DNA from: JBCCGR01 sp039029195
Lineage (GTDB): Bacteria > Pseudomonadota > Alphaproteobacteria > Rhizobiales > Rhizobiaceae
Assembly: GCA_039029195.1 (NCBI GenBank)
Contig: JBCCGR010000022.1
Location: 1 to 64,000 of the forward strand
Reading direction: 5' to 3'
Length of the DNA stretch: 64,000 nt
A program made the position numbers and the translations under genes. The notes below the pieces were generated by a model. It searched no databases. It saw only the letters and a program-made list of their open reading frames with translations, and was not told the origin of the DNA. The first letter of the stretch is position 1. Each line of letters begins with the position of its first letter. Positions 1-9,393 of this stretch are shown here, in pieces.

Positions 1-936
1 GAGGCTAGAAACCGGATTTCCCGGAAGGCCCAAAAAGCGAACCGTTCTGCCATCGGTCTGCCGTTGACCATACATCAGCGGCTTCCCCGGGCGCATAGCG
101 ATCTTCCAGAACCCCATGGTCACGCCGAGCTGCTCAAGCGCGTCACCCACCAGATCACGGTCACCAACCGAAGCCCCGCCTGTGGTGACGATTATGTGCG
201 CACCATCCGAAATTGCCCTGCGAAATGCGGCCAGCAATGGCTCCATTTCATCGCCAACGATGCCAAGATCGCGGACTGAAGCGCCCATGCGATTGGCAAT
301 CGCCGCAATCCCGTAACTGTTTGAGCAGATGATCTGATCGCCCTGGAGAACAGATCCCGGTTCCCGCAATTCATCCCCGGTTGCGATGAAGGCCACAACC
401 GGCTTCTTCACACATGGTACTTCGGGGAAGTTCGCGCTTGCGGCAAGACTCAGTTTGAACGGGCTCAGTCGCGTTCCCGCCTCAAGCAGCCGGTCGCCTT
501 CGGCGAAGTCCAACCCGCGCTGGCGGATATATCGACCCACCTGTTCACCGTCCAGAATTTCCACCACCTCCTCTGAACGGTTGGTGTTTTCCTGGATGAT
601 GATGGTGTCCGCGCCCTCTGGCACTGGAGCGCCGGTGAAAATGCGAACGGCAGTCCCTGGTTTAAGAGGGGAATGATAGCCACGCCCAGCTACGCTCTCG
701 CCAATCACACGCAGTTTTGCGGGCAAGGCAGTAACATCCGCACCGCGAACGGCATAGCCGTCCATGGCAGAGGCAGGAAAGGGCGGTTGCGTGCGCTTTG
801 AAACAAGATCTTCGGAAAGAACTCGCCCATCCGCCAGGTTGAGCGGAACCATTTCACCTGACAGCGGTTCCACACCGCGTGTCAGTCGGGCCAAGGCTTC
901 TTCGACAGAAATCAGTTCAGAAGATGGATCAGCCAT
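1..936 (-). CDS. moeA: Molybdopterin molybdenumtransferase MoeA (3' end outside window)
   Basis: MoeA inserts molybdate into adenylylated molybdopterin, the last common step of molybdenum cofactor synthesis in the cytoplasm. The first 312 codons are present, starting MADPSSELISVEEALARL at the ATG at 936; the gene runs off the window start. Family signatures seen are SAMDGYAVR near residue 55, the TGDEL motif of the MoCF-binding domain, and VTTGGASVGDRDLV near residue 260. The start codon overlaps the moaC stop by 8 nt, so the two are translationally coupled. The missing C-terminus is domain IV. Confidence 0.95.
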   Translation of the reverse strand, partial: MADPSSELISVEEALARLTRGVEPLSGEMVPLNLADGRVLSEDLVSKRTQPPFPASAMDGYAVRGADVTALPAKLRVIGESVAGRGYHSPLKPGTAVRIFTGAPVPEGADTIIIQENTNRSEEVVEILDGEQVGRYIRQRGLDFAEGDRLLEAGTRLSPFKLSLAASANFPEVPCVKKPVVAFIATGDELREPGSVLQGDQIICSNSYGIAAIANRMGASVRDLGIVGDEMEPLLAAFRRAISDGAHIIVTTGGASVGDRDLVGDALEQLGVTMGFWKIAMRPGKPLMYGQRQTDGRTVRFLGLPGNPVSSL

Positions 937-1414
937 CTGCGGTCCAGTGGCCAGATTTGCCGCCAGATTTTTCCTGAAGTGCGATATTGGTGATCTGCAT
1001 ACCACGGTCCACGGCCTTCGCCATGTCGTAGATCGTCAAACAGGCGGTGGAAACAGCGGTCAGTGCCTCCATCTCGACACCAGTTTGCCCGGTCACGCGC
1101 ACACGCGCCTCCACGTTGATACCCGGAAGCGCATCGTTAAACTCAAACTGCACTTTCACGCTCGAAATCATCAACGGGTGGCAAAGCGGGATCAACTCGT
1201 GGGTCTTCTTGGCGGCCATGATCCCGGCAATGCGGGCAGTGGCGAGCACGTCGCCTTTTTTGGCGAGGCCGGATCGTATGAGGTCTAGAGTCTCAACCTG
1301 CATCTTCACCTGCCCGGTGGCGACAGCCTCACGCGAGGTCACATCCTTGGCCGACACGTCCACCATGTTGGCGGCGCCGGTTTCATCGAGATGGGTCAGC
1401 CGGTTTTCAGACAT
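929..1414 (-). CDS. moaC: Cyclic pyranopterin monophosphate synthase MoaC
   Basis: MoaC converts 3',8-cyclo-7,8-dihydro-GTP to cyclic pyranopterin monophosphate, the first stable molybdenum cofactor intermediate. The 161-residue length is normal for the family. Motifs seen are THLDETGAANMVDVSAKDVT at the N-terminus, the loop KKTHELIPLCHPL, and YDMAKAVDRGMQI near the C-terminus, where many homologues have Cys in place of the first Ala. It lies between trpC (14 nt upstream) and moeA (8-nt overlap). The trpD-trpC-moaC-moeA order is typical of Hyphomicrobiales. Confidence 0.97.
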   Translation of the reverse strand: MSENRLTHLDETGAANMVDVSAKDVTSREAVATGQVKMQVETLDLIRSGLAKKGDVLATARIAGIMAAKKTHELIPLCHPLMISSVKVQFEFNDALPGINVEARVRVTGQTGVEMEALTAVSTACLTIYDMAKAVDRGMQITNIALQEKSGGKSGHWTADG

Positions 1415-1428
1415 GAATAAAGAATGCC

Positions 1429-2238
1429 TCAGGCGGCTTGTTGGGAAGACCGGTCCAGCAGGGTTCGGGTGGCGCTTTCCACATCATCCTGCCGCATCAG
1501 GCTTTCGCCAATCAAAAAAGTGGAAATGCCACAGCACTCCATACGCGCCAGATCCGCCTGCGTGAACAGGCCGCTCTCACCCACCAGCAGATGTGTATCG
1601 GGAACGAGCGTTGAGAGGCGTTCCGACGTCTCAAGGCTTGTTTCAAACGTATTGAGATTGCGATTGTTGATGCCCAGCAGTCTCGATTGAAGCTTCAATG
1701 CACGCTCAAGCTCGGCCTCATTGTGCACTTCCAAAAGCGCGTCCATTCCGAGTTCGAATGCGGCCTCTTCAAGTGCCCTGGCCGTGTCATCGGCAACCGC
1801 GGCCAAAATGATCAATATGCAATCGGCGCCCCACGCGCGGGCCTCGACCACCTGATAGACTTCGTAGAGAAAATCTTTCCGCAACGCCGGCAGGGAAACC
1901 GCAGCGCGTGCTTCTGTCAGAAACTCCGGCGCACCTTGAAACGATGGCGTGTCCGTCAAAACGGAGAGACAGGCTGCTCCACCTGCCTCATAAGCTTTGG
2001 CAAGGGCGGTGGGATCAAATTCTTCCCGTATAAGGCCTTTGGAGGGGCTTGCTTTCTTGATTTCAGCAATCAGGCCATAGTCGCCAGCGGTTTTCTTTGC
2101 CTCCAAAGCGTTCATAAAACCGCGCGGCGCCGAAACATCTGCACAAGCTGCACGAAGATCATCGATCGTGCACTTTGCCTTTGCAGCAGCAATTTCTTCG
2201 CGCTTGTAGTGTTCGATTTTCTTTAAGATGTCCGCCAC
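1429..2238 (-). CDS. trpC: Indole-3-glycerol phosphate synthase
   Basis: TrpC closes the indole ring from CdRP in tryptophan biosynthesis. It is a single-domain (beta/alpha)8 barrel of 269 residues, not fused to TrpF. Motifs seen are IAEIKKASPSKG near residue 57, LRKDFLYEVYQV with the catalytic Lys near residue 118, GINNRNLNTF near residue 187, and VGESGLF near residue 218. Only 2 nt separate it from trpD, so the two are co-transcribed and probably translationally coupled. There is no TRAP or T-box signal in the short gap. Confidence 0.97.
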   Translation of the reverse strand: MADILKKIEHYKREEIAAAKAKCTIDDLRAACADVSAPRGFMNALEAKKTAGDYGLIAEIKKASPSKGLIREEFDPTALAKAYEAGGAACLSVLTDTPSFQGAPEFLTEARAAVSLPALRKDFLYEVYQVVEARAWGADCILIILAAVADDTARALEEAAFELGMDALLEVHNEAELERALKLQSRLLGINNRNLNTFETSLETSERLSTLVPDTHLLVGESGLFTQADLARMECCGISTFLIGESLMRQDDVESATRTLLDRSSQQAA

Positions 2239-2240
2239 GG

Positions 2241-3266
2241 TCAGTCTTTCCCACCAGCCCGTTGCGAAACGGTGGCCAGGGTTTCCAGCGTCTGCGCTGC
2301 CGCACCAGAATCAATGGCCTCAGCAGCTTTCTCAACACCCTGTTTCAGATCATCCGACACACCGGCAACGATGAGAGCAGCAGCGGTGTTCATCAAAACG
2401 ATATCACGATAGGCCGACTTCGTACCGGCCAGGACGTCGCGCAAGGCAACAGCGTTTTCGACCGCAAGACCGCCTTTCAGCGCCTCCATTGGGTGCCCGG
2501 AAACACCAGCGTCCTTGGGTGTGATTTCGAAAGTGCTGACGGCACCATCTCTCAGTTCTGCAACCAGTGTTGGCCCGGTGACAGTGATTTCATCAAGTCC
2601 GTCCCCGTGAACAACCCACACATGCTCAGACCCAAGAGTTTTCAGCACGTTGGCAACGGGTTCGACCCACTGTGGCGAAAAGACACCAATCATCTGCCTG
2701 GTGACCCCGGCAGGATTTGAAAGCGGGCCCAACAGGTTGAAGATCGTGCGTGTGCCAAGTTCCACCCGGGTTGGTCCCACATGGCGCATGGCGGCATGAT
2801 GCGCCGGGGCAAACATGAAGCCCAGGCCTGCTTCATCGATGCAACGCGAAATTCCTGCGGGATCAAGATCCAGCTCCACACCAAGGGCCGCTAGCACGTC
2901 GGCTGCACCCGACTTGGAGGAAAGCGCCCGGTTGCCGTGCTTTGCAACTTTAGCCCCACAGGCGGCCGCCACAATCGCAGAACAGGTGGACACGTTATAT
3001 GTGCCGGAAGCATCACCTCCGGTGCCCACGATGTCGATCGCGCCATCGGGTGCGTCTACGCCCAGCATTTTGGCGCGCATGGACGACACTGCACCGGCAA
3101 TTTCGTCAACGGATTCGCCGCGCACCCTCAATGCCATCAAAAGTCCGCCGATTTGAGACGGTGTCGCCTCGCCGGACATGATGATATCAAAGGCGGCACG
3201 AGACTGTTTCTGCGACAGGGACTTGCCGTCGGCAGCAATTGCGATGATGTCCTTGAGATTGCTCAT
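2241..3266 (-). CDS. trpD: Anthranilate phosphoribosyltransferase
   Basis: TrpD transfers the phosphoribosyl group of PRPP to anthranilate. The chosen start (MSNLKDIIAIAADG, 341 residues) matches family length; an in-frame ATG at 3302 would add 12 unlike residues and overlap the upstream gene. The PRPP-binding glycine-rich motif DIVGTGGDASGTYNVST, the following KHGNRALSSKSGAADVL and FMFAPAHHAAMRHV are intact. It is followed at 2 nt by trpC. No trpE or trpG lies in the window. Confidence 0.97.
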   Translation of the reverse strand: MSNLKDIIAIAADGKSLSQKQSRAAFDIIMSGEATPSQIGGLLMALRVRGESVDEIAGAVSSMRAKMLGVDAPDGAIDIVGTGGDASGTYNVSTCSAIVAAACGAKVAKHGNRALSSKSGAADVLAALGVELDLDPAGISRCIDEAGLGFMFAPAHHAAMRHVGPTRVELGTRTIFNLLGPLSNPAGVTRQMIGVFSPQWVEPVANVLKTLGSEHVWVVHGDGLDEITVTGPTLVAELRDGAVSTFEITPKDAGVSGHPMEALKGGLAVENAVALRDVLAGTKSAYRDIVLMNTAAALIVAGVSDDLKQGVEKAAEAIDSGAAAQTLETLATVSQRAGGKD

Positions 3267-3298
3267 AATATTGGAAACATCTTGGTGGCGGATTGCTA

Positions 3299-5182
3299 TC
3301 AATAGTGGCTGAGCGCGGTTTCTATGTTGGCCTGGTTCAGTTGTGAACCATATTCCTCGCGAAGCGAACCGACAAACTGCTGCATGAACTCATTTCCGGC
3401 GGCCTCGTTGAGTTGGCGTTTCTCAGCCTCAGGCATGCCGGCATCCGCTTCAAGCGACTTGATTTCGGTTGCCCGCATGACAAGCTTGTCCCCATCAACT
3501 TTTGCTGGTGCGATGAAGACTTCCTTGTCCGTCCCGGAAAAACCAGCCGTGATTGCGCTGGTGTTCAGATCATCATGCGATGAAGACCGAAGCAGGAAAT
3601 CTGTGGCCTTCACTTCCTGTTTCAACTCGGTCGCAAGCGTTTTGATGTCAGCGCCTTTTTCAAGCCGTTCTTTCAGCTCGCTGGCAAGCTTGTCGATGGC
3701 TGCGTCCGTCTCGGCCTTGATCCAGTCGGTTTTGACTTTCTCGGCAACTTCGTCCTGCGTTCGATCGCGTGCCTGAGTGATCTCAAGAACATCAATCCAC
3801 ACATAACCGGTGGTGCCAAAATTGATTAGATTGGCTTCGTTGCCCACATCCGTGCGAAATGCTTCAGCAAGCACCTGACGGGATTCCGGAATATCGCTGA
3901 TGACATTGCCGTCTGGGGCCTGACCGGTGGCGCTGACGGCATCGATGATGCGCAATTTGAGGTTCTGCTTCTTGGCGACTTCTTCCAATGAAGCCCCGCC
4001 TGCACGCTGATCTTCAATTTCTTCCTGCATGCGAACAAGCAGATCCTGTGCTTCCTGTAGTGCCAAAGCCTTGCGGATATCCTCTTCCACTTCTTTCAGT
4101 GGTTTGGTTGTCTTTGGCGCGATTTCAGTGACCCGAACCAGAATGGGGCCAAACTGCCCGTCAATAACATCGCTCAGCTTGTTCATTTCCTGTGAAAAGG
4201 CGGCTTCTGCAACCTTGGGATCAGGAATATCAGTGCGGAAAACCAGCCCCAGATCAATATCGGCGCTGGTTTTGCCGATCTCGGTCAGAAGTGTTTCAAA
4301 AAAGGCCCCTTCAGAGAGATCCTTTTTGAATTTCTCTGCTTCAGCCTTGTCCTTGAACACGATCTGCTGGACGCGACGCTTTTCTTCGGTGGTGTAGGAT
4401 GCGATGCGGCGCTCAAAGTCGGCCTTTACATCCGCTTCCGCCACGGCCTTCTCGTCCGCAAGATCAGATGCTTCGAGTTTCAGGACCGCGACCTTGCGAT
4501 ATTCAGGAGCCGCATAGGTTTTCAGATTTGCATCGAAATAGGTTTTCAGATCCGCATCTGACGGGGTAGGAACCGCTGTCAGATTGTCCTTCGTGACGGT
4601 GATGAACTCGAATTTGCGTTCTTCGGCGCGAAATTGCCTGGCTGCGTCAAAGAAAACAGCAGGAAGCAATTCTCCGGCTGATGCCGCCTCCCAGACCTGG
4701 TTGCGCAGGGCAACGGACTTGCGACTTTGAATAAACTCTTCTTCTGTGGTGCGGGACGCTGAAATCGCATCCTGAAACCGCTGACGACTGAACGCGCCGG
4801 ACCCATCCTGAAAGGCCGGTTCCTTCGCCAGTAATTTGGCCAAAGATTCCTTGGATAGTCCAAGATTGTGAATGCGCGCATTCTCATCAAGCGTCGCACC
4901 CGCCACGAGCTCTGCAAGAACCTGATTCTCGATGCCAAACAGCCGCGCCTGTTCGCGGGTCAGCGCCCGACCAAAGCGTCGAGAAGCCTGGTTCACATTG
5001 CGATTGTAGACACGGCTGTATTCCTGAACGGAAACCTTGGTTTCTCCAACCGACAACACCCCATCGGAAAGGGATGGGTTGAATACATCCGCCACGCCCC
5101 AGACGGCGAAACTGATGACCAAAAGTCCGATGAAGATTTTCGCGACAATGCCACCAACGCTGGCACGCAAGAGTTCAAGCAT
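3299..5182 (-). CDS. ppiD: Membrane-anchored peptidyl-prolyl cis-trans isomerase (PpiD/SurA-N type)
   Basis: This is a periplasmic foldase helping outer-membrane or secreted proteins fold. From the start MLELLRASVGG (627 residues) there is one N-terminal transmembrane helix, about residues 12-35 (KIFIGLLVISFAVWGVADVF). A SurA-N-like helical domain follows (to about 200), then a parvulin-type rotamase segment (about 230-370, charged and Lys-rich) and a long C-terminal region. An in-frame ATG at 5284 would add 34 residues reaching past the tpiA-facing promoter, so the shorter start is preferred. Parvulin activity itself is uncertain, since many PpiD proteins are degenerate chaperones. It is divergent from tpiA. 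Confidence 0.88.
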   Translation of the reverse strand: MLELLRASVGGIVAKIFIGLLVISFAVWGVADVFNPSLSDGVLSVGETKVSVQEYSRVYNRNVNQASRRFGRALTREQARLFGIENQVLAELVAGATLDENARIHNLGLSKESLAKLLAKEPAFQDGSGAFSRQRFQDAISASRTTEEEFIQSRKSVALRNQVWEAASAGELLPAVFFDAARQFRAEERKFEFITVTKDNLTAVPTPSDADLKTYFDANLKTYAAPEYRKVAVLKLEASDLADEKAVAEADVKADFERRIASYTTEEKRRVQQIVFKDKAEAEKFKKDLSEGAFFETLLTEIGKTSADIDLGLVFRTDIPDPKVAEAAFSQEMNKLSDVIDGQFGPILVRVTEIAPKTTKPLKEVEEDIRKALALQEAQDLLVRMQEEIEDQRAGGASLEEVAKKQNLKLRIIDAVSATGQAPDGNVISDIPESRQVLAEAFRTDVGNEANLINFGTTGYVWIDVLEITQARDRTQDEVAEKVKTDWIKAETDAAIDKLASELKERLEKGADIKTLATELKQEVKATDFLLRSSSHDDLNTSAITAGFSGTDKEVFIAPAKVDGDKLVMRATEIKSLEADAGMPEAEKRQLNEAAGNEFMQQFVGSLREEYGSQLNQANIETALSHY

Positions 5183-5355
5183 TTGAAGCCGTTCCTTTTG
5201 TCCTTCGGCGGAGTGTGCAACCGGTACCCGGCTGACACAATCCGGCAGGTGTATTGCAATATTGAGCCCCCTTGCCAAGCGCAAGGATTGATTTTGGCTC
5301 GATACTTCACTACCGCGACTGGAACAGAACGCAATTCACTTATGAGACAAGTCAG

Positions 5356-6117
5356 ATGACACCGAATGTGCGCCCCCTGGTGGCCGGCAACTGGAAGATG
5401 AACGGATCGGCTGCGGCAATTGCCGAGATTGAGGCGATGGAAGCCGGTCTGAGCGTCGGACTGCTTGGAAAGATTGACACACTGATTTGTCCCACAGCCC
5501 TTCATGTTGCTCAGTTCGCGAGTGCCGCGACCACCGTCTCAATCGGTGGGCAGGATTGTCACACGAATGAAAGTGGCGCCCACACCGGCGATCTTTCGGC
5601 TCAGATGTTCGCAGATATCGGCGCAAGCCACATCATTGTTGGACATTCGGAACGTCGCACAGACCACGGCGAAAGCAGCGACCTGGTTCGTCAGAAAGCC
5701 GAAGCCGTTCATCAAGCTGGCCTCATCGCGATCATTTGCATTGGCGAAACGGAAGCCGAGCGTGATGCTGGCGAGACGATATCCGTGCTGCTGGACCAGC
5801 TTGCAAACTCTGTACCGGACGGTGCAACGGCTGCGAACAGTGTAATCGCCTACGAGCCGGTATGGGCGATTGGCACCGGCAAGGTGCCTGTCAGTTCCGA
5901 TGTGGAAGAGGCCCATGCGGCCATTCGGGAACACCTTTCTTCCCGATTTGGCGGGGAGGGCGCAAACATGCGCATCCTCTATGGCGGCTCAGTAAAGCCG
6001 GGCAACGCGGTAGAGTTGATGTCGATCGCCAATGTGGATGGTGCCCTGGTTGGTGGCGCCAGCTTGAAAGCGGCCGACTTTGTGGCCATATGCAACGCTT
6101 ACAACGAGATCAACTGA
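5356..6117 (+). CDS. tpiA: Triosephosphate isomerase
   Basis: TpiA interconverts dihydroxyacetone phosphate and glyceraldehyde 3-phosphate. The start MTPNVRPLVAGNWKMNG gives the usual 253 residues; an ATG at 5272 would add 28 residues without family support. The substrate Lys is in NWKMNG, the catalytic His in GHSERR, the catalytic Glu in AYEPVWAIGTGKVP (the flexible loop 6), and the phosphate-binding loop is YGGSVKPGNA. It is divergent from ppiD and heads the tpiA-secG-pyrG-kdsA-eno run common in this bacterial group. Confidence 0.98.
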   Translation: MTPNVRPLVAGNWKMNGSAAAIAEIEAMEAGLSVGLLGKIDTLICPTALHVAQFASAATTVSIGGQDCHTNESGAHTGDLSAQMFADIGASHIIVGHSERRTDHGESSDLVRQKAEAVHQAGLIAIICIGETEAERDAGETISVLLDQLANSVPDGATAANSVIAYEPVWAIGTGKVPVSSDVEEAHAAIREHLSSRFGGEGANMRILYGGSVKPGNAVELMSIANVDGALVGGASLKAADFVAICNAYNEIN

Positions 6118-6245
6118 GCGATTTTGCTGGTCGGACCGCCTTCTTCATTCCCGGGCTTGGAATTTCAAACATGCTCGTGTAGGAAGCCGCGTCTTCATCA
6201 GACAGTTTTAGAAATTTCGCTCAAAATCTGGAGCCCCGAGGCGAT

Positions 6246-6653
6246 ATGGAAACGGTCATCATAGTCATTCATCTGATGGTGGTGCTTGCCCTTGTGGCTG
6301 TCATCCTGCTGCAACGCTCCGAAGGCGGCGCGCTTGGCATGGGCGGAGGTGGCGGAGGTGGTGGCATGATGAGTGCCCGAGGCGCCGCAAATGCGCTCAC
6401 CCGCACCACAGGAATTCTGGCGGTGGCTTTTTTTATCACTTCGCTGACACTCGGCATTCTGGCCAAGGTCGGTGAATCGCCCTCAGACGTTCTGGATGTG
6501 GTTCCAACCACGGGAACTGAAACCGGCGTGCCTGCGACCAATGAGAATGAAAACTCAGGTTCCGGTGACACCGGGGGATCAGGTGGCATCCTGAACCGAC
6601 TGGAAGGCCAGAACCCGGAAACTCCGTCAACCGGCGTACCGGCAACAGAATAA
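6246..6653 (+). CDS. secG: Preprotein translocase subunit SecG
   Basis: SecG is the accessory subunit of the SecYEG channel. Two transmembrane helices are visible (about residues 2-22 and 52-72). They are separated by the hallmark loop LLQRSEGGALGMGGG with a long glycine run and MMSARGAANALTRTT. The C-terminal tail of about 60 residues is Gly/Thr/Pro/Glu-rich and low complexity, as in many alphaproteobacterial SecG proteins. A strong intrinsic terminator follows 28 nt downstream. Confidence 0.96.
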   Translation: METVIIVIHLMVVLALVAVILLQRSEGGALGMGGGGGGGGMMSARGAANALTRTTGILAVAFFITSLTLGILAKVGESPSDVLDVVPTTGTETGVPATNENENSGSGDTGGSGGILNRLEGQNPETPSTGVPATE

Positions 6654-6680
6654 GCCGCGATCAACAGCGGCACTTCACAA

Positions 6681-6708
6681 CGCCCCGAACATTCGGGGCG
6701 TTTTTTTT
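6681..6708 (+). terminator. Rho-independent terminator after secG
   Basis: A perfect 9-bp stem (CGCCCCGAA / TTCGGGGCG) with a 2-nt loop is followed directly by eight T residues. It sits between secG and pyrG, so pyrG should have its own promoter in the 57 nt that follow. Confidence 0.95.
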
Positions 6709-6765
6709 GGACAACTGAAAATACCGATAGGCGAATCGGTTCTTGAGGCAATAAGGTCGGGTTCC

Positions 6766-8400
6766 ATGGCGCGATATGTATTCATCACCGGCGGCGTGGC
6801 TTCCTCACTTGGCAAAGGGCTGGCATCAGCTGCACTCGGCGCGCTGTTGCAGGCGCGGGGCTACAAGGTTCGACTGCGCAAGCTCGACCCCTATCTCAAC
6901 GTCGATCCCGGCACCATGTCGCCCTACCAGCACGGCGAATGCTTTGTGACCGACGATGGTGCAGAGACGGATCTTGATCTCGGCCACTATGAACGTTTCA
7001 CCGGTCGTCCGGCCAATCAGGCGGATAACATCACCACTGGCCGCATCTATCAGGACATCATCGCCAAGGAACGCCGTGGCGACTATCTGGGCGCCACCGT
7101 GCAGGTTATCCCTCACGTCACCAACGCCATCAAGGAATTCGTCCTTGATGGCAATGACGATTACGATTTCGTTTTGTGCGAGATTGGCGGCACGGTGGGT
7201 GACATTGAAGGCCTGCCGTTTTTTGAATCCATTCGCCAGCTTGGCAATGATCTGCCGCGCGGCGGCTGTATCTATTTGCACCTCACACTGATGCCGTGGA
7301 TTCCGGCAGCGGGTGAATTGAAATCAAAGCCGACACAGCACTCCGTAAAGGAATTGCGGTCCATTGGTATTCAGCCCGATATCTTGTTGGTGCGCTCTGA
7401 CCGGGAAATTCCTGAGGATCAGCGCGCGAAACTGGCGCTGTTTTGTAATGTGCGCGAAAATTCCGTGATTCAAGCGCTGGACGCCCAGTCAATCTACGAC
7501 GTGCCAATGAACTACCACAAGGAGGGTCTCGATCAGGAGGTTCTCAACGCGTTTGGCATTGATCCTGCCCCCAAGCCGCGCATGGATGTGTGGAATAAGA
7601 TTTCACACAAAATCCACAATCCGGAAGGCGATGTGACGATTGCCATTGTCGGAAAATACACTGTCCTAAAGGACGCCTATAAATCGCTCATTGAAGCGTT
7701 GCAGCATGGCGGGATTGCCAACAATACGCGGGTCAATCTGACCTGGGTGGAATCGGAAATCTTCGAAAAAGACGAAGCCGAAGTCGCGCATCATCTTTCA
7801 GCCGTCGATGGCATTCTGGTGCCGGGCGGGTTTGGCGAGCGCGGGTCCGAGGGCAAAATCAAGGCCGTAACCTTCGCCCGTGAACACAAGATTCCCTACT
7901 TCGGGATCTGTTTCGGCATGCAGATGGCCGTGATCGAAGCCGCGCGCAATCTCGCCGGAATTGAGCAGGCGGGGTCGACCGAATTTGGCCAGCCAAAGGA
8001 ACCGGTTGTTGGCCTCATGACCGAGTGGCTGAAAGGCAATATGCTTGAAAAGCGCAAAGCCTCCGGCGACCTTGGCGGCACCATGCGCCTTGGCTCCTAC
8101 GAAGCGCGCCTAAAAGGCGATACGCGCATCTGCAACATCTATGGCGACACGATCATTCACGAGCGGCATCGCCACCGCTATGAGGTCAATATCGACTACA
8201 TGCCAAAACTCGAGGAAGCCGGCCTGCGCTTTTCCGGGCTTTCACCTGATGGTGTGCTGCCCGAGACCATTGAATATGACGATCATCCGTGGTTCATCGG
8301 GGTTCAGTATCACCCGGAACTAAAGTCACGCCCATTTGAACCACACCCGCTGTTTGCAAGCTTCATCGCGGCGGCGGTGGAACAAAGCCGGTTGGTTTGA
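6766..8400 (+). CDS. pyrG: CTP synthase (glutamine hydrolysing)
   Basis: PyrG aminates UTP to CTP using ATP and glutamine. The 544 residues comprise the N-terminal synthetase domain (FITGGVASSLGKGL P-loop near residue 6, DPYLNVDPGTMSPYQHGE) and the C-terminal class I glutamine amidotransferase domain. In the latter, the nucleophile Cys lies in YFGICFGMQ near residue 385 and the His/Glu pair in GVQYHPELKSRP near residue 520. It is isolated from secG by a terminator and from kdsA by palindromic repeats. Confidence 0.98.
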   Translation: MARYVFITGGVASSLGKGLASAALGALLQARGYKVRLRKLDPYLNVDPGTMSPYQHGECFVTDDGAETDLDLGHYERFTGRPANQADNITTGRIYQDIIAKERRGDYLGATVQVIPHVTNAIKEFVLDGNDDYDFVLCEIGGTVGDIEGLPFFESIRQLGNDLPRGGCIYLHLTLMPWIPAAGELKSKPTQHSVKELRSIGIQPDILLVRSDREIPEDQRAKLALFCNVRENSVIQALDAQSIYDVPMNYHKEGLDQEVLNAFGIDPAPKPRMDVWNKISHKIHNPEGDVTIAIVGKYTVLKDAYKSLIEALQHGGIANNTRVNLTWVESEIFEKDEAEVAHHLSAVDGILVPGGFGERGSEGKIKAVTFAREHKIPYFGICFGMQMAVIEAARNLAGIEQAGSTEFGQPKEPVVGLMTEWLKGNMLEKRKASGDLGGTMRLGSYEARLKGDTRICNIYGDTIIHERHRHRYEVNIDYMPKLEEAGLRFSGLSPDGVLPETIEYDDHPWFIGVQYHPELKSRPFEPHPLFASFIAAAVEQSRLV

Positions 8401-8428
8401 GTTTGGGTTGCACGCAACCTTCCATCGT

Positions 8429-8517
8429 CATTCCGCCCTGCTGAGTTTATCGAAGCGAGGGGCGGAATCCGCAATTGACAGGCTGATAGCTGGATTCCGG
8501 CCGTAAAGGCCGGAATT
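8429..8517. repeat. Two intergenic palindromes of the ATTCCGGCC family
   Basis: Between pyrG and kdsA lie two inverted repeats. One is 8430-8438 with 8460-8468 (ATTCCGCCC / GGGCGGAAT, 21-nt loop). The other is 8494-8502 with 8508-8516 (ATTCCGGCC / GGCCGGAAT, 5-nt loop). The same GTCATTCCGGCC...GGCCGGAATCC design recurs at 18957-18979, and related forms occur at 9617-9636. They are probably dispersed extragenic palindromic elements that may also act as transcript 3' ends. Confidence 0.8.
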
Positions 8518-8556
8518 ACGTCCGCAAAAAATGTCGACACAAGGCAGAAAGACCAA

Positions 8557-9393
8557 ATGACCAAACCAAATGCCACCGTCACCTGCGGAAATGTCAGCTT
8601 CTCCAACACCGGCAAATTTTCTCTGATTGCGGGCCCATGCGCGCTCGAAACGCGTCAACACGCCTTCGACATGGCCGGCGCGCTTACCGAACTCTGCAAA
8701 AATCTCGGCGTTGGGCTTGTCTACAAGTCGAGTTACGACAAGGCCAATCGCACAAGTCTCAATGCCGGTCGCGGCGTGGGGCTGGACGCCTCCATGGAAA
8801 TCTTCGCCGATGTGCGCAGGGAGTTCGATGTTCCGGTTCTAACCGACGTTCACGCCGCTGATCAGTGCGCAAAAATTGCACCATACGTGGACATTTTGCA
8901 GATCCCGGCCTTTCTGTGCCGTCAGACGGACCTTCTGGTTGCCGCCGCTCAGACCGGCAGGATTGTGAACGTGAAGAAGGGACAGTTTCTGGCCCCGTGG
9001 GACATGCAGAATGCGCTCGACAAGGTGGTTGGGTCCGGCAATCCCAATGTGATGCTCACCGAGCGTGGCGCAAGCTTTGGCTACAACACGCTCGTTTCAG
9101 ACATGCGAGCCTTGCCAACCATGGCCGCCATGGGTACGCCGGTGATCTTTGACGCAACCCATTCGGTGCAGCAACCTGGCGGGCGCGGTGGATCAACCGG
9201 CGGTCAGCGCGAATTCGTGCCCGTGCTTTCCCGTGCTGCAATTGCCGTTGGCGTGGCCGGCCTCTTCGTGGAAACCCATCAAGAACCGGAAACCGCGCCA
9301 TCTGACGGACCGAACATGGTCCCGCTCGACGAAATGGGTGGGCTGATCGAAACCTGGCTGGAGCTGGACGCAATTGTGAAGCGGGTGGCTTGA
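8557..9393 (+). CDS. kdsA: 2-dehydro-3-deoxyphosphooctonate aldolase (KDO-8-P synthase)
   Basis: KdsA condenses phosphoenolpyruvate with arabinose 5-phosphate to give KDO-8-phosphate for the lipopolysaccharide inner core. The 278-residue protein has SLIAGPCALETRQHAFDMA at the N-terminus, YKSSYDKANRTSLNAGRGVG (PEP binding) and KKGQFLAPWDMQNALDKV. It also has FDATHSVQQPGG and the C-terminal VETHQEPETAPSDGPNMVPL. It lies 163 nt downstream of pyrG after extragenic palindromes, and is followed by a repeat-filled gap. Confidence 0.97.
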   Translation: MTKPNATVTCGNVSFSNTGKFSLIAGPCALETRQHAFDMAGALTELCKNLGVGLVYKSSYDKANRTSLNAGRGVGLDASMEIFADVRREFDVPVLTDVHAADQCAKIAPYVDILQIPAFLCRQTDLLVAAAQTGRIVNVKKGQFLAPWDMQNALDKVVGSGNPNVMLTERGASFGYNTLVSDMRALPTMAAMGTPVIFDATHSVQQPGGRGGSTGGQREFVPVLSRAAIAVGVAGLFVETHQEPETAPSDGPNMVPLDEMGGLIETWLELDAIVKRVA